From assembly GCA_900155495.1 (NCBI GenBank), contig FTLJ01000051.1, positions 62,001 through 126,000 on the forward strand: a DNA stretch of 64,000 bases. Reading direction: 5' to 3'. Of this stretch, positions 11,601 through 21,544 are shown piece by piece. The translations under genes were made by a program, and so were the position numbers. The stretch comes from Porogramme epimiltina (Eukaryota > Basidiomycota > Agaricomycetes > Polyporales > Polyporaceae). Position 1 is the stretch's first letter. Each line of letters starts with the position of its first letter. The notes beneath the pieces were generated by a model. That model saw only the letters and a list, made by a program, of their open reading frames with translations, made no database searches and was not told where the DNA came from.

Positions 11601-14600
11601 TGTCGATTCAGTCAGACCAAGCCCCGCCGAACGCGAGAGACCAGTTACCAAATCGCCCGGCGCGAGCAGGGGCGGCGGTGTGGTGCCAGTACAGTTTCCC
11701 ACTCGACAGGTGGTCATCATTCTTGCGGCCCGGTGCATTGCGCGCGGGTCAGGAGGAGCTGATGGCGAGGTTCGCGCTTGAGGGCGGGCGGGAGGGCGTA
11801 TGACATAAAGTTCGCTTGGACGCGGGAGAAGGAAGGTTCTGTGCCGACGCGTCTGTGGACGGAGAGGGGCGGTGGTTTGTCGAACCTGAGGGCAGAGGTA
11901 CGGCGAAGGGGGGAGGGTAAACGTCAGTGACGACGCATGAGCGCGAGCGCGCCCCGCGGAGCATGCTAGCGAATACGTTAGCACGCACCAGCGTGCGCCC
12001 GCGTTTGGCCTATCGGGCGGACCATGGCGAGCGGGGAGGGCGTGCCATCGGGTTGCGCGCTGACGCGGGTGGGAGCGTGAGCGGTTGGCGAGGCGGGCGA
12101 GTAGAAGGGGGGGTCTGGCCAGGGCCTGCGGCGTGGCGGCGGCGGTCAGTATGAGCTAAGTACGCAGCATGCTGGGACATACCACGCCCCGAGTCGAGCG
12201 TCCCGTGCAGGACGGGCGCGATGGGGGCCGCGCCGGGCTGCCGGTGCAGACGAACAGACGACGCACGTTCATCACGGGGCAGCCCCGGCGGGGGAGGTCG
12301 TGGGCGGCGGTGGACAAGAGAAAGCGCAGGGGAGAGACGGGCGGGGGGCAGGGGCCTGGGCGGGTCGGCCGGGGCCGCGGGGGACGTCGTCGGGTGCTTC
12401 CCGGGCCGAGGGCAGCGGGCGGAGAAGGCGGCCGAGCGGGGACAGATCACAGCGTCGGCATTCGAGCAGCAGCTCCCTCGACCGACGCCACGCCAGCCCC
12501 GGAAGCTGAAGCCTTGTGGCGCACCCGCACGCGCCCCACCCGCCCCAGCGCTGCGTCCAAACCCGGCTCTTATTAAACTCTCCCGCCCCCCGCTTCCAGT
12601 GCGCGCCGCCCACCTCGCGATCATCGCAGGCCCGCGCCAGCCCGCGATCGCGCCCGCCGTCGCCCCCGACCCGGCGGCGGCGCGCCCCGCCCGAGCCCCT
12701 CCTTCGACCCCCGGCTCTCCGCGGCACACCGCTTGCGCGCGCGCGGTGCGGCCGTGAAGAGGCACCAGCGCGCCGCGCGTCCGCGGGGACGGCCCCCCGG
12801 CCTCGGGAGCACCAGCTGCTCCAACGGGCTCCAGGGCGCACCGCGCGCGCGAGCGAACACGTCGCGGCATCACCGCCGGTGCGCGTCCCCTCGCCAATCG
12901 CCACTTCCATATATCGCGCACGCGGCCCGCGCTGCTTTGTTGCTGCGGGGGCGCACCAGACGTTCAATGTCGATGTTCCGCCGGGGAAAGTAGGAAGGGG
13001 AAGGACGCGAGGGGAAAGGGTGGGGGGATGGGCCCGGGAGTGACGGGGGGAGGCGCACGGCTACCTGCTAGATCGCCAGATCCCCGCCCGCCGCCGCCGC
13101 GTCGCCAATCCGGGCTGCGCCCCGTCTGCGCCCACCGTTCGCGGGCGTCGCGTCTCCTCCCGCGAGGCGTCCGCTTGGATGGAAGGAAGCCCGCGAGCGT
13201 GCTTCACGAGCGGGGCGCGGTTCGCGCGGGAGAACGGTGACTCGAGCCGTCGCCTCGCCCCAGTGCGCCCACCGCCGTAGTGAGAGCCCGCCGAGTGCCT
13301 GGTGCGGCAACGCCGCGCGCCCGGACGCCTTGAGGACCGGCCCTTCCAGCTCGGAAAGTGCGCCGCGCAAAAGGCCCAGCAGGGACCGCGACCGCGCCCG
13401 AGTCGCCGCGAGGACGGTTCCCTTCCCCGTCCCTCCGCGGCCCGCCCGCTCAGGGCGCGCACGGCGGGCCCTGGAAGATGGAAGATGGAAATAGTTAATG
13501 CAGCGAGAGGGTGAACTGCAGTCGTCGCGGGGCAGCGTACCGTGGACGTAATTGTTGCGAGGATCATACTCACGGGCGCAGGCGAAGCGAAACGAAACCC
13601 CGCCAGCCGTGCGCGCGAGCCCGGTCGTTATTAAGGAACGTGGAATATGTCGGGGGGCGCGCCGAAGAAGCGAAAAGGCGAGCGAGCGAGCGAGCGCATG
13701 CGTCGCCGGGGCGTCGTCGGGGCCTTGGACGCTGCATAGCGTGCGCCGAGGTGAAATTGGCGAGGCGTTGGGCCCGGGTGGACGATCATTCAGCGGGCAC
13801 GGCGACGGGCACGTCTGGCTAACGCAGTCGCGAAACGGCGGGCGCCTGCGCTCGGGTGTCGTGCGAAGCCTCTGCGGTTCCCACCACCGGGGATCTGAAG
13901 ATCTGGCACGGGGGAGTGCGCGGGAGGGATGAGACAGCCGCGGTGACAAAGCGCTTGTGGAGCTCCTGGGAGGTTGCTAGCCGCGAGTTTGGTCACAGAA
14001 AGGAGCCAGAGGACGATGACGCTCTCGCGTAGGGTGCTCGGACGCGACACTCAAATTGCGGTCTGCGTCGAGTGGGTCGGGCGATCGGACGTCGGCTGGA
14101 CACGGTGCGTAAGATGATCAGAGAAGGGGCTGCGCTCGGGGTCGCTCTCGAGGCCACACGGAGCGCAAGGCGGCGGCCGCTGGGACGGATGGGGTGGGGT
14201 CGGTGGTGGATGTCGCCATTTGGATCGACCGGGGTTTGAAACAGAGATAGGGACGGGAGAAGAGAGTTAAAGGGTGGGTCGTGGAGAGGCACGGGGGGCG
14301 GATTGGGAAAGAAGGCCGATAGAGCGGGGTGTGGAGAACGGGGCTCTCTATGTGGACGTCGACGGCGCAGGCGGAGGGCACGCTGGGGGCCGCGCGCGTC
14401 GTCGGGGCGCCGGAGCCGGGGTGGGGGAGGAGCGGTCAGGACACCGGGCGAATGGCCCATGGCTGATGGCGCCCAGCGATCGGGCGGGAGAAACGAAACG
14501 GGGAGGGGAGACGCCAGATCGGGGGAGGCCCTGGCAGCCAGCAGCCAGTGGCCAGTGGCAGGGCCTGCGGGGGTTGTGGACGACGTGTGTGTGGGACGGG

Positions 14601-15201
14601 TTCGGGCTCGGGCTGGGGCGCCGGGAACGGAAGGCGAGTAGGGGGGCGGAAGAGGTGGGGGAGCGTGGGGAGATGAGCGTGGAGATCGGAGCGGGCCTGG
14701 CTGGCGGCTGGCGGAGTGCAAACGGACGGGACGGCGGAGGGAGACAGACGATTCTACGAAGCGACGGAGGAGGAATTGGCCACAGCAGCTGGCCACGGTG
14801 AGATACGGCGGGGCCAGGAATAGCCAGCAGCTGATGTCCTTGGTATTTTCCCAATCAGGAGACGGGGTCTTGGATGGCAAGCCTAAGGGTCCGAGCCGAC
14901 GCGGGCAGGGAAACACGGTTGCAAGATGTTTTGTCAGAACAGACCGAGAAGAGACCAGCGCGCCAGCCCGCGCCCGTCCGCGCCCCATCCTCCGCCTCCG
15001 CCACACGATCCCCAAGCGCCCTCCAGCGTACATACCCTTTTCGGCATGTCACGCGCTTGCGCGGTCACAGCGGTGCGTCGCCCCCTCCCCCGCGGCCGTG
15101 TCACGCTCCCCCGGTGCCTCCAATCGCCCAGGGTCGCGAACTCCGTACGTCCTCTTCTCCGCTCCGCCAGCCTCCCTTAGGCGCCATTGCCCTGTCCGAG
15201 A
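5672..15201. other. Long GC- and CpG-rich region without supportable genes
   Basis: About 9.5 kb. Long open frames occur in all six frames and overlap each other (for example 10888-11781 +, 12010-12921 -, 13993-15033 -). Their translations are Arg/Ala/Pro/Gly-rich without any domain, as expected of random DNA at very high GC. CpG is abundant (repeated CGCG and GCGC), so there is no sign of C-to-T decay as in RIP or old methylated transposons. Base skew switches in blocks: G-rich on + at about 12.0-12.45 and 14.1-14.85 kb, C-rich at about 12.45-12.9 and 13.07-13.45 kb. I see no reverse transcriptase, transposase, tRNA or tandem array. It could hold long non-coding transcripts; nothing in the sequence proves it. 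Confidence 0.6.
13677..13696. repeat. GCGA microsatellite
   Basis: Five tandem copies of a GCGA/GAGC tetranucleotide inside the GC-rich gene-free region. No coding role is apparent. Confidence 0.7.
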
Positions 15202-15209
15202 GATAAAAG
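15202..15209 (+). promoter_or_regulatory. TATA-like element
   Basis: GATAAAAG about 70 bp upstream of the ATG at 15277, in a C-rich stretch. It is a plausible core promoter for the F-box-like gene. If so, the 5' leader is very short and the uORF at 15230 lies close to the cap. Confidence 0.35.
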
Positions 15210-15229
15210 TCCCTTCGCCGCCCAACGCC

Positions 15230-15256
15230 ATGGCCTCCCTCACCCGCCCGGCCTAG
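15230..15256 (+). promoter_or_regulatory. Upstream ORF of nine codons including stop
   Basis: ATG at 15230 reads MASLTRPA and stops at 15256, only 20 nt before the main ATG at 15277. Both ATGs have G at +4. If the transcript starts upstream of it, this uORF could lower initiation at the main start. Inference from position only. Confidence 0.35.
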
Positions 15257-15276
15257 TGCCCCTCCACCCGGCGTCC

Positions 15277-17560
15277 ATGGCGCTCTACCACCAGCCTCGG
15301 ACCCACTTCTGCACCCTGCCGCCCGATATCATCCTCGCCATAGCCCAAGAGCTCGGAATCATCGACCCCATAGGCCCGCCCCGCCATCTCCCTGCCTTCT
15401 TCCGCCTCTGCAAGCACGTCACCAACATCCTCACCAGCGGCCGGAAGGCTGTCTTCGCCGCCATCTATCGCGCTAAATTCGACACCGCCGCCCCTTCACG
15501 TCGGCTCCACCCTGCCCTCACGGCCTCCGCCTTCGCCTTCCAGCTCAAGAAGCAGACGCTCGCCCTGAAGCGCATCAGGAATGCCGACGTCAGGTCTGAC
15601 AACCTCCTCAGCGACCTGTGGACCGCGTACCTCATGCTCCTTGAGAACGACGGACGCAACTACCAGCAACTCGTCGAGTACGGTCGCATACACGACCTTC
15701 TCGACGCCTTCACGCAAACCGAGTTGTGGGCGCGTCGCGAGCGCTGGGGCAACGACTGGCCTTTGGAGACGACGCCTAACGCCCTCGTCATTTGGTTGCT
15801 TTGGTTTACAATGACGCCAGGTACGTGTGCTGCCTCTCGCACGTAGAGCCTATTATTTACTTTTGTTCAGACCGCCTGCTGTCTCTGATCCCACAGCACC
15901 GGGACGCGTACATGAAGCTGCTGCTTCCTTTCGTCCTTTCTCCAGCACAATACACATGGGCCTTTGCGCCCGATGACCATTTTAAATTCCCCCTCGAAGA
16001 CGCATTGCGCGACGGCAGGGCCATCCCGGATGACGTCGACGTCACACTCTTCCCCCTCTACCGCGACCCCACCATGGTCACCGAACTTGTCCTTCATTTT
16101 GGCCGGAAGATTGCCATCACGTCCCCGCTCGTCAGCGTAGGCGCGAAGATGCTCTTCACGATGCTCAGCGAGTCCGTGCCGTACACCGCGTCACCTCTTC
16201 ACCCAGTCAATCGGGCGGTCGCACCGCCTGGCGTTGTAGCCACCCATGATGACTTTCGCGAGTGGGCGTCGATCAGGGGCGTCCAATTCTACCCACACGC
16301 ACACCCCCACGAGAACCGCCCGGGCGACGATCCCTCACGGAGTAGAGACCCCGTTCCCATAAGCACCCATTTCGACAACGACTGGATGCGCCTCACGGGA
16401 TGCCTCGACCCGTACAGGGAACTGCCTTTGAAGCGTACGCCGTACAAATTGGGTTCTATTATTGGCGTGTTCGGGGGAAGGATGGTGGTGCGTCTTCATT
16501 CCTAAGTTTCACCGTAGCTCTCCTGAACGCCTTCCTACAGGTTCCAGAGCACAACAGATATCTGGCCCTGACGCAGTCGAGGACCATGCCGGCCCTGGAC
16601 TTGTTCCCCAAGCTGAACGACCTTGCGGTGTATGTGTCCTTCCGCGAACATCACTGCATCAACCCTGCACCCCCGGTGCCCACGGGCGGCAGAGACCCCA
16701 AGTTCGACGACGGCGTGACCGATGGTTACTTCCCGAAGCATACCATGTTCTTACCACACGGGAACGTACTTCAAATCAACGTCCCTGGTGCCTCGCCTTT
16801 TACATACGAGACGTACGTCCCTGGCCGGCCCAGCTCGCACAACCCCGCAACGTGTCGGCAGTGCAGGGCTCACCGGCGGGCCGACGAGCAGCAGCATCGC
16901 GCGCGCATCCACGACGAGAACGACAGGCAGGCGGAGTACCGCGCGTCCCTCAGCAACGGGGAGGTCGACGAGGCGATGTCAACGGAGTTCCAGTTCACGC
17001 CCCGGCCACGTCGCGACAGCGTCTCCTCGCAGGCGTCTCAGGAGTCACACATGTCGTATGTCTATGGCGACCCGGATGACCCGGACGCTCAGATGCGCGC
17101 GAACCAGATGATGCTCGACCACGACCGCGACGCCGAGGCGATTCTCGACGAGATGATGTCGGACGACGTCCCCGAGGAGTACGAGCAGTACGTCCAGGCC
17201 GAGTGCGACGGCGTTTCCGATATCATCGTCACGGGCACGGTGCGTTGTACGCTAGGCTTTCTGTGGTACACGCGGCTCATTTGACGCACCTAGACCATCC
17301 AACGGCACGCCGAGGCGTGGCACGACTACCGCTGGTTCGGGCGCATCCGCAAGTGGGACGGCCTCATCGTCCTCGTCAGGAACCCCGTCGAACGAGACGG
17401 CGCCGCGGGCTCGACGTACATCTTCCGCGGCTACCTCGTCGGGGATAGGAACTTCGTAGGTTCGTGGCGTTCGTACGCGGAGAAGTTCTCGGCCACTGTA
17501 CACGAGGGACCTTTTGCACTCAGTCGGATTGATGGTTTTGAGCAGATCCAGACCGCCTAG
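15277..17560 (+). CDS. F-box-like large protein (708 aa)
   Basis: Exons: 15277-15820, 15871-16487, 16541-17239, 17294-17560 (2127 nt, in frame). The N-terminus (LPPDIILAIAQELG, then LPAFFRLCKHVTNIL) looks like a degenerate F-box helix set, which would make the protein a substrate adaptor of an SCF ubiquitin ligase. The remainder has no motif I can name: a long helical middle with RTPYKLGSIIGVFGGRM at the intron-2 junction, a cysteine pair (CRQCRA) near residue 500, an acidic Ser-rich segment, and a C-terminal block with WHDYRWFGRIRKWDG and FVGSWR. Proteins of this overall layout form a large family in polypore genomes, usually labelled F-box or hypothetical; that is recalled family knowledge, not a search. 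The start is the ATG at 15277 (TCC-ATG-G context). No signal peptide or membrane helix. The gene sits alone between two GC-rich spacers. Confidence 0.72.
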
Positions 17561-19387
17561 CTCCCCCTCCCTGCTCCCCTTCCCGTCCCCCTGTCATACT
17601 AGTATACACGATCTGGCGTCTGGACAGTAACTTGCTCTTATTCTTGCTCTCGATATCTGCGTCATTATTGTTGGCTCATCGGCATCTGTAACTGTATCAT
17701 AGGCACATTCCCTCTAGACCCGCACGTCGTCGTCCGTCCCCCTCGCATCATATACGAACATGCATTTTGTTGGCCGCGCGCAAACCACGCAACCCCGGTG
17801 CGCTCCCGCGGCCCCTCCGCTGGCCCTCGCTTGGCGCCAACAAGCGCGCTCCATCCCGAAGCCTGTTTGACACGTCCCCCCTCTCGACGACGCAGCGCAC
17901 ACACGAGCACCCATGGCCGCGGGACGATCTCCAGTTCCCATATCTGTGTCCGCCTCTTTTTCATTTCCGGTGCGAGACCCCCGCCCGCGGCTCCACGAGA
18001 CCGATCAGCATCGGCGGCAGCCCGCGAACGGAGTTGTGGCACGGAAGGACCCCCAGGTGTCCACGCGCGGGGGGGGGGGGGTGACGGGGCGCGGAGCTCG
18101 GAGCTCGGCGCGCGCGGCCCTGTGCACCTGCCTTTGCCCTTGCCTATTGTGCGGCCTGTGTTTGGCCGCGGCGGGGGCCCCGCCCCGCCCCCGTGTCCCT
18201 ACATCTAGGGCAGGGCAAGGGCCCTCCCGCGGCGCGCGGTTAAAACGCGCGCGGGGGCAGTGGGTGGCCATGGGTGGGGCCTGTTTGCGCCGGGTGCGCT
18301 GTTTGTACTTGTGGCCTGCCGCGTGGCCCGCCCGGGTCGCCGCCTCGCGCGGCGCGCGCCTTGTGGGTGCCCCGCGTCCGTCCTTCTGTCCATCCGCCCG
18401 TCCGACTGGCCGGCGGCGGGGCCCGCGTCGGGGTTTACTTACGTGCGCGGGAGACGCCGCGCGCGTTCGCAGTCGCGCGCGGCAGGGGCTGAGGGGGAGA
18501 GGACGGCGCTCGTGATGGCGCCGCGCGCCTGGGCACGCCCCGCGGACGCACGCAGTACGTGCTCATTACTCTCTCGCCGTGTTGCGTGCGGCCACACCGC
18601 GGCGGCGATCGCCCCCGTGCCCGTGCGCCGCGTCCGCGAAGGGCGCGCTTCGCGGGGCGCAGCGCGGGCGAGGGCAGCGGTGGACGGGCTGCGCGTGCGG
18701 ATGGAGGGATGCGCGGCGGGCGCTCCGGGGGTGTGCGGGCGTCCGAGGGCGGGCGCTCCGTTAAGCTTCTGGGTGCTTCCGAAGGACGCGAAGGGGGCGC
18801 GGCGAGGGGGCCCGGTGCGCGCGCGGGGCAAGGGCAGGGCGTCCGGGGCGGGTGGGGGCAGCGCGGGCGCCGGGGGAGCGGTGTGGCCGGCGCGGAGCGA
18901 TCGATGACGTCGGGCGGGGCAGGACGCCTGCTCGAAACGGGCGCGGGGGCGTGCCGCAAAGTCCGCGGGGGCCACGCGGATTTCATCTCGGGGGCTGTCG
19001 AGAGACGGCCGCACGCGCACGCGCACGGGGGCGCGCGCGCGGATCCATGCGTCGCGCGCGGGGGGCGCTCGCGGGCAAGACACCGTCCCCCCTCTCGCGC
19101 GATGGGTGGACTCAGAGTGGCCGGCCCGCCACGCGACCGGCCCGCGGGGGCGGGGGCGTGACTGTCGTCCGATTGGGCCGATTCGTTTCGACGTCCGATC
19201 CCTGCCTCCAGCTCCCAGCTGCAGCGTCCCGCGCCGTGCAGGGATTGTGTGTCTCGACTCCGCCAGAGGCGTCGCGCATCCTCGGCAGGCACCCTCGCCC
19301 ACGCGGACACCGCCAGGCAGCATAAGCAACAAGCTCTCCAACTCCGCCCCGGCGCCCTGCTGTCCACCACACCGCAGGCCGCTGTCG
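17561..19387. other. GC-rich spacer
   Basis: About 1.8 kb. The first 300 bp look like ordinary 3' flank; from about 17.8 kb GC rises sharply and long overlapping Arg/Pro/Ala-rich frames appear on both strands (largest 18435-19598 on the minus strand), which I regard as compositional artefacts. It contains a run of 13 G. No domain or RNA gene is seen. Confidence 0.55.
18069..18081 (+). repeat. Homopolymer run of 13 G
   Basis: An uninterrupted G13 followed by further G-rich sequence; a likely G-quadruplex former and also a place where assembly length is uncertain. Confidence 0.8.
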
Positions 19388-21544
19388 ATGACGAACCTCG
19401 CACGCCCGGTAGACGCAGCGGATGCCGGATCGGGGGCGCGATCGTCCCCGTCCCAGACGATGCACGGCCCGCACGATCGCCTCGGGCGCACCACTCCTGG
19501 CGGACTCGGGCGGGTCGGCGACGGCGACGAGGACAATGGGGCAGTGAAGATCTACGCCGGCAAGCTTTTCGACCCCTACACGCTGCAGCTCCTGCCACAG
19601 CGCGTGGTTACCGTCTCGCCTGCCTCCGGACTGGTCGTGGACGTGCGCGAATGGACGGCCGAGGAGCTCCAAAAGGTTAATTTTGCGGACGAAGAGGGCG
19701 TCGTCGATCTGCGCGGGCTCACCGTCCTGCCCGGCTTCGTTGACGCGCATGTGCATAGTGAGTCTTCCGTTCGATGTGGCCGCTGTGGCCGCTGTGATCG
19801 AGGCCCTCCGCGGCGTCCACAGATGCGCGGATGCGCGTCCGCCCGTCCCACAGCGCTCCGGCGTGCCCAGACGACGACGTCCGTCGCGATGGGGCGATCT
19901 GACGTCCGTTTGTTGCAGTGTTCCTCCACGCCTACGCCGAGACCTCCTGGGAGGACCAGCTGACGAAGGAGAGCCTCGTCGAGCGGACGGTGCGCGCGAC
20001 GGTGCACGCGAAGAGAACGCTCTTGGCGGGGTACACGACCGTGAGGTGCGCACGACGTCCATTCATGCCCGCACACGGCCGCCTGCGTGCAGCCCTCGAC
20101 GCCGCCGTCTCCGAGGCAACGGCGGTCTCCACCCGTCCCCGCTTCCATAACGGCTCCGTGCACATCCTGCCCGCCCGCGCACGCATATACGCACGGCCAC
20201 ACACACGGCCGCACGCACGGCCGCACGCATGCACGCACACCCCACGCACGCCATATCTGACGCGCCCTCCACTCCCGCAGGGACCTGGGCACCGAAGGCG
20301 CTGGGGACGCCGACGTGCAGCTCAGGAAGTGCATGGCGGGCCCGGACCCCCTCGTCCCAGGCCCCCGATATTTCTGCGCGAACCGCGCGATAATCGCGAG
20401 CGGCAGCTACGGTGCGTGCGTCCTCCCGGCCCCAGTGCCTGGCGGGCGAGCCGCTCCTGACCCGTGGCGTCCTGCGCCGTGCCCGGCCTAGGCCCCAAGA
20501 GCAGCCTCCACCTCCACCAGGACGGGGTAGAGGGCGTGATGGGCGCCGAGTTCGTCGATGGCGAAGTCGAGTGCGTCAAGGCCGTCCGCAAGCAGGTCGG
20601 CGCGGGCGCCGACTGGATAAAGGTGCAGTCGATCCCCCTTTCTCCTCGACTCGGTCCGCGGGCGCTGAACGGCCGCGTGCGGTTGCCTGCGTGCTGCAGG
20701 TCTACGCCGGTGAGCATCCCCATCCTCAACGGGTGTTTGGGGCACGGACCCCCGCTGAGCGGTAACTTTGCCGCATTGCTTGTGTTTACGTTTAGACTAC
20801 CGCCCTCGCACCCGCATGGCCGACGTCGCCACCAGGGTCGCGGGTGCCGACATCCAGACCCTCTCCACCGGCGAGCTCCGCGCCCTCGTCGCTGCGGCGC
20901 GCCAGCTGGGCGTGAAGGTCGCCGCGCACGCCAGCACCTGGCGCGCGGACCTCCTCCCCGAAAACGGCGGCGTCGACACGCTCGAGCACGGGAGCAATCT
21001 GCCCGACGAGCTGCTCGCCGCGGTCGCCCGCTCCCGCGTCATCTGGGTGCCCACCCTCGCCGTGTACTACAGCACGGACCCCGCGCCCGGCACGCCGGGC
21101 GGGCGGTGGGACACGGCTGCGCGCAACTTCCGGCGCGCGCTCGCGGCGGGCGTGGAGCGCATCGCGTGCGGCGGGGACACCGGGCCGTTCCCGCACGGGG
21201 ACAACGCGCTCGAGATGAAGCTCATGGCGCGGCTCGGCGCGGACTGGCGGCGCGTGCTCCGCTGGGCGACGCTCGGCGGGTGGGAGGCGGTGCGCAGCGC
21301 CGGGTGGGAGGGCGCGGGGGGCGCGGCGCGGCTCGCGCGCGTGGGCGGGCTGGGCGAGGGCGCGCGCGCGGTGGGCGAGAACGAGGTGCCGTTCGGGGCG
21401 CTGCGGCGCGGGTTCGCGGCGGACGTCGTCGCGACGGCGGGCGACCTCGAGCGCGACTTCGAGGGCGCGGTGGACAAGGGGAGCATCGTGTTCGTCATGA
21501 AGGGGGGCAGGGTCGTGAAGCGGGACGGGAGGCCGCTCGTGTAG
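19388..21544 (+). CDS. Metal-dependent amidohydrolase (imidazolonepropionase/Xaa-Pro dipeptidase-like)
   Basis: Exons: 19388-19757, 19919-20045, 20281-20411, 20492-20622, 20700-20709, 20796-21544 (1518 nt, 505 aa). Amidohydrolase superfamily TIM-barrel enzyme that hydrolyses C-N bonds of an unknown substrate. Seen: VDAHVH with metal ligands His121 and His123 just before intron 1; AETSWEDQLTKES; TTVRDLGTEG; GADWIKVYADYR, where the Lys is the probable carboxylated metal bridge; AAHAS and LEHGS histidines; CGGDTG aspartate; and a C-terminal beta-sandwich ending in VKRDGRPLV. A 10-nt exon (20700-20709) encodes VYA and is required to join DWIK to DYR. Intron 2 is long (235 nt) and contains a CACG-rich simple repeat. 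The start is the ATG at 19388; an ATG 25 residues later is an alternative. No signal peptide, so probably cytosolic. GC of the last exon is extreme. Confidence 0.85.

Noticed and set aside
10888..11781. 297-codon open frame on the plus strand in the GC-rich region
   Set aside because: Arg/Gly/Ala-rich with no domain, and overlapped by equally long frames on the other strand; expected by chance at this GC content.
13993..15033. 346-codon minus-strand open frame
   Set aside because: Composition is Pro/Arg/Ser-rich without domain or splice support; it is the reverse complement of a purine-rich tract lacking stops.
18435..19598. 387-codon minus-strand frame overlapping the start of the amidohydrolase
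   Set aside because: It lies antisense to a conserved enzyme exon and has no recognisable domain; codon content simply mirrors GC-rich DNA.
20160..20262. CACG/CGGCCGCACG repeats as a possible CRISPR-like or tandem array
   Set aside because: Irregular simple repeat within a 235-nt intron, no unique spacers; eukaryotic context.
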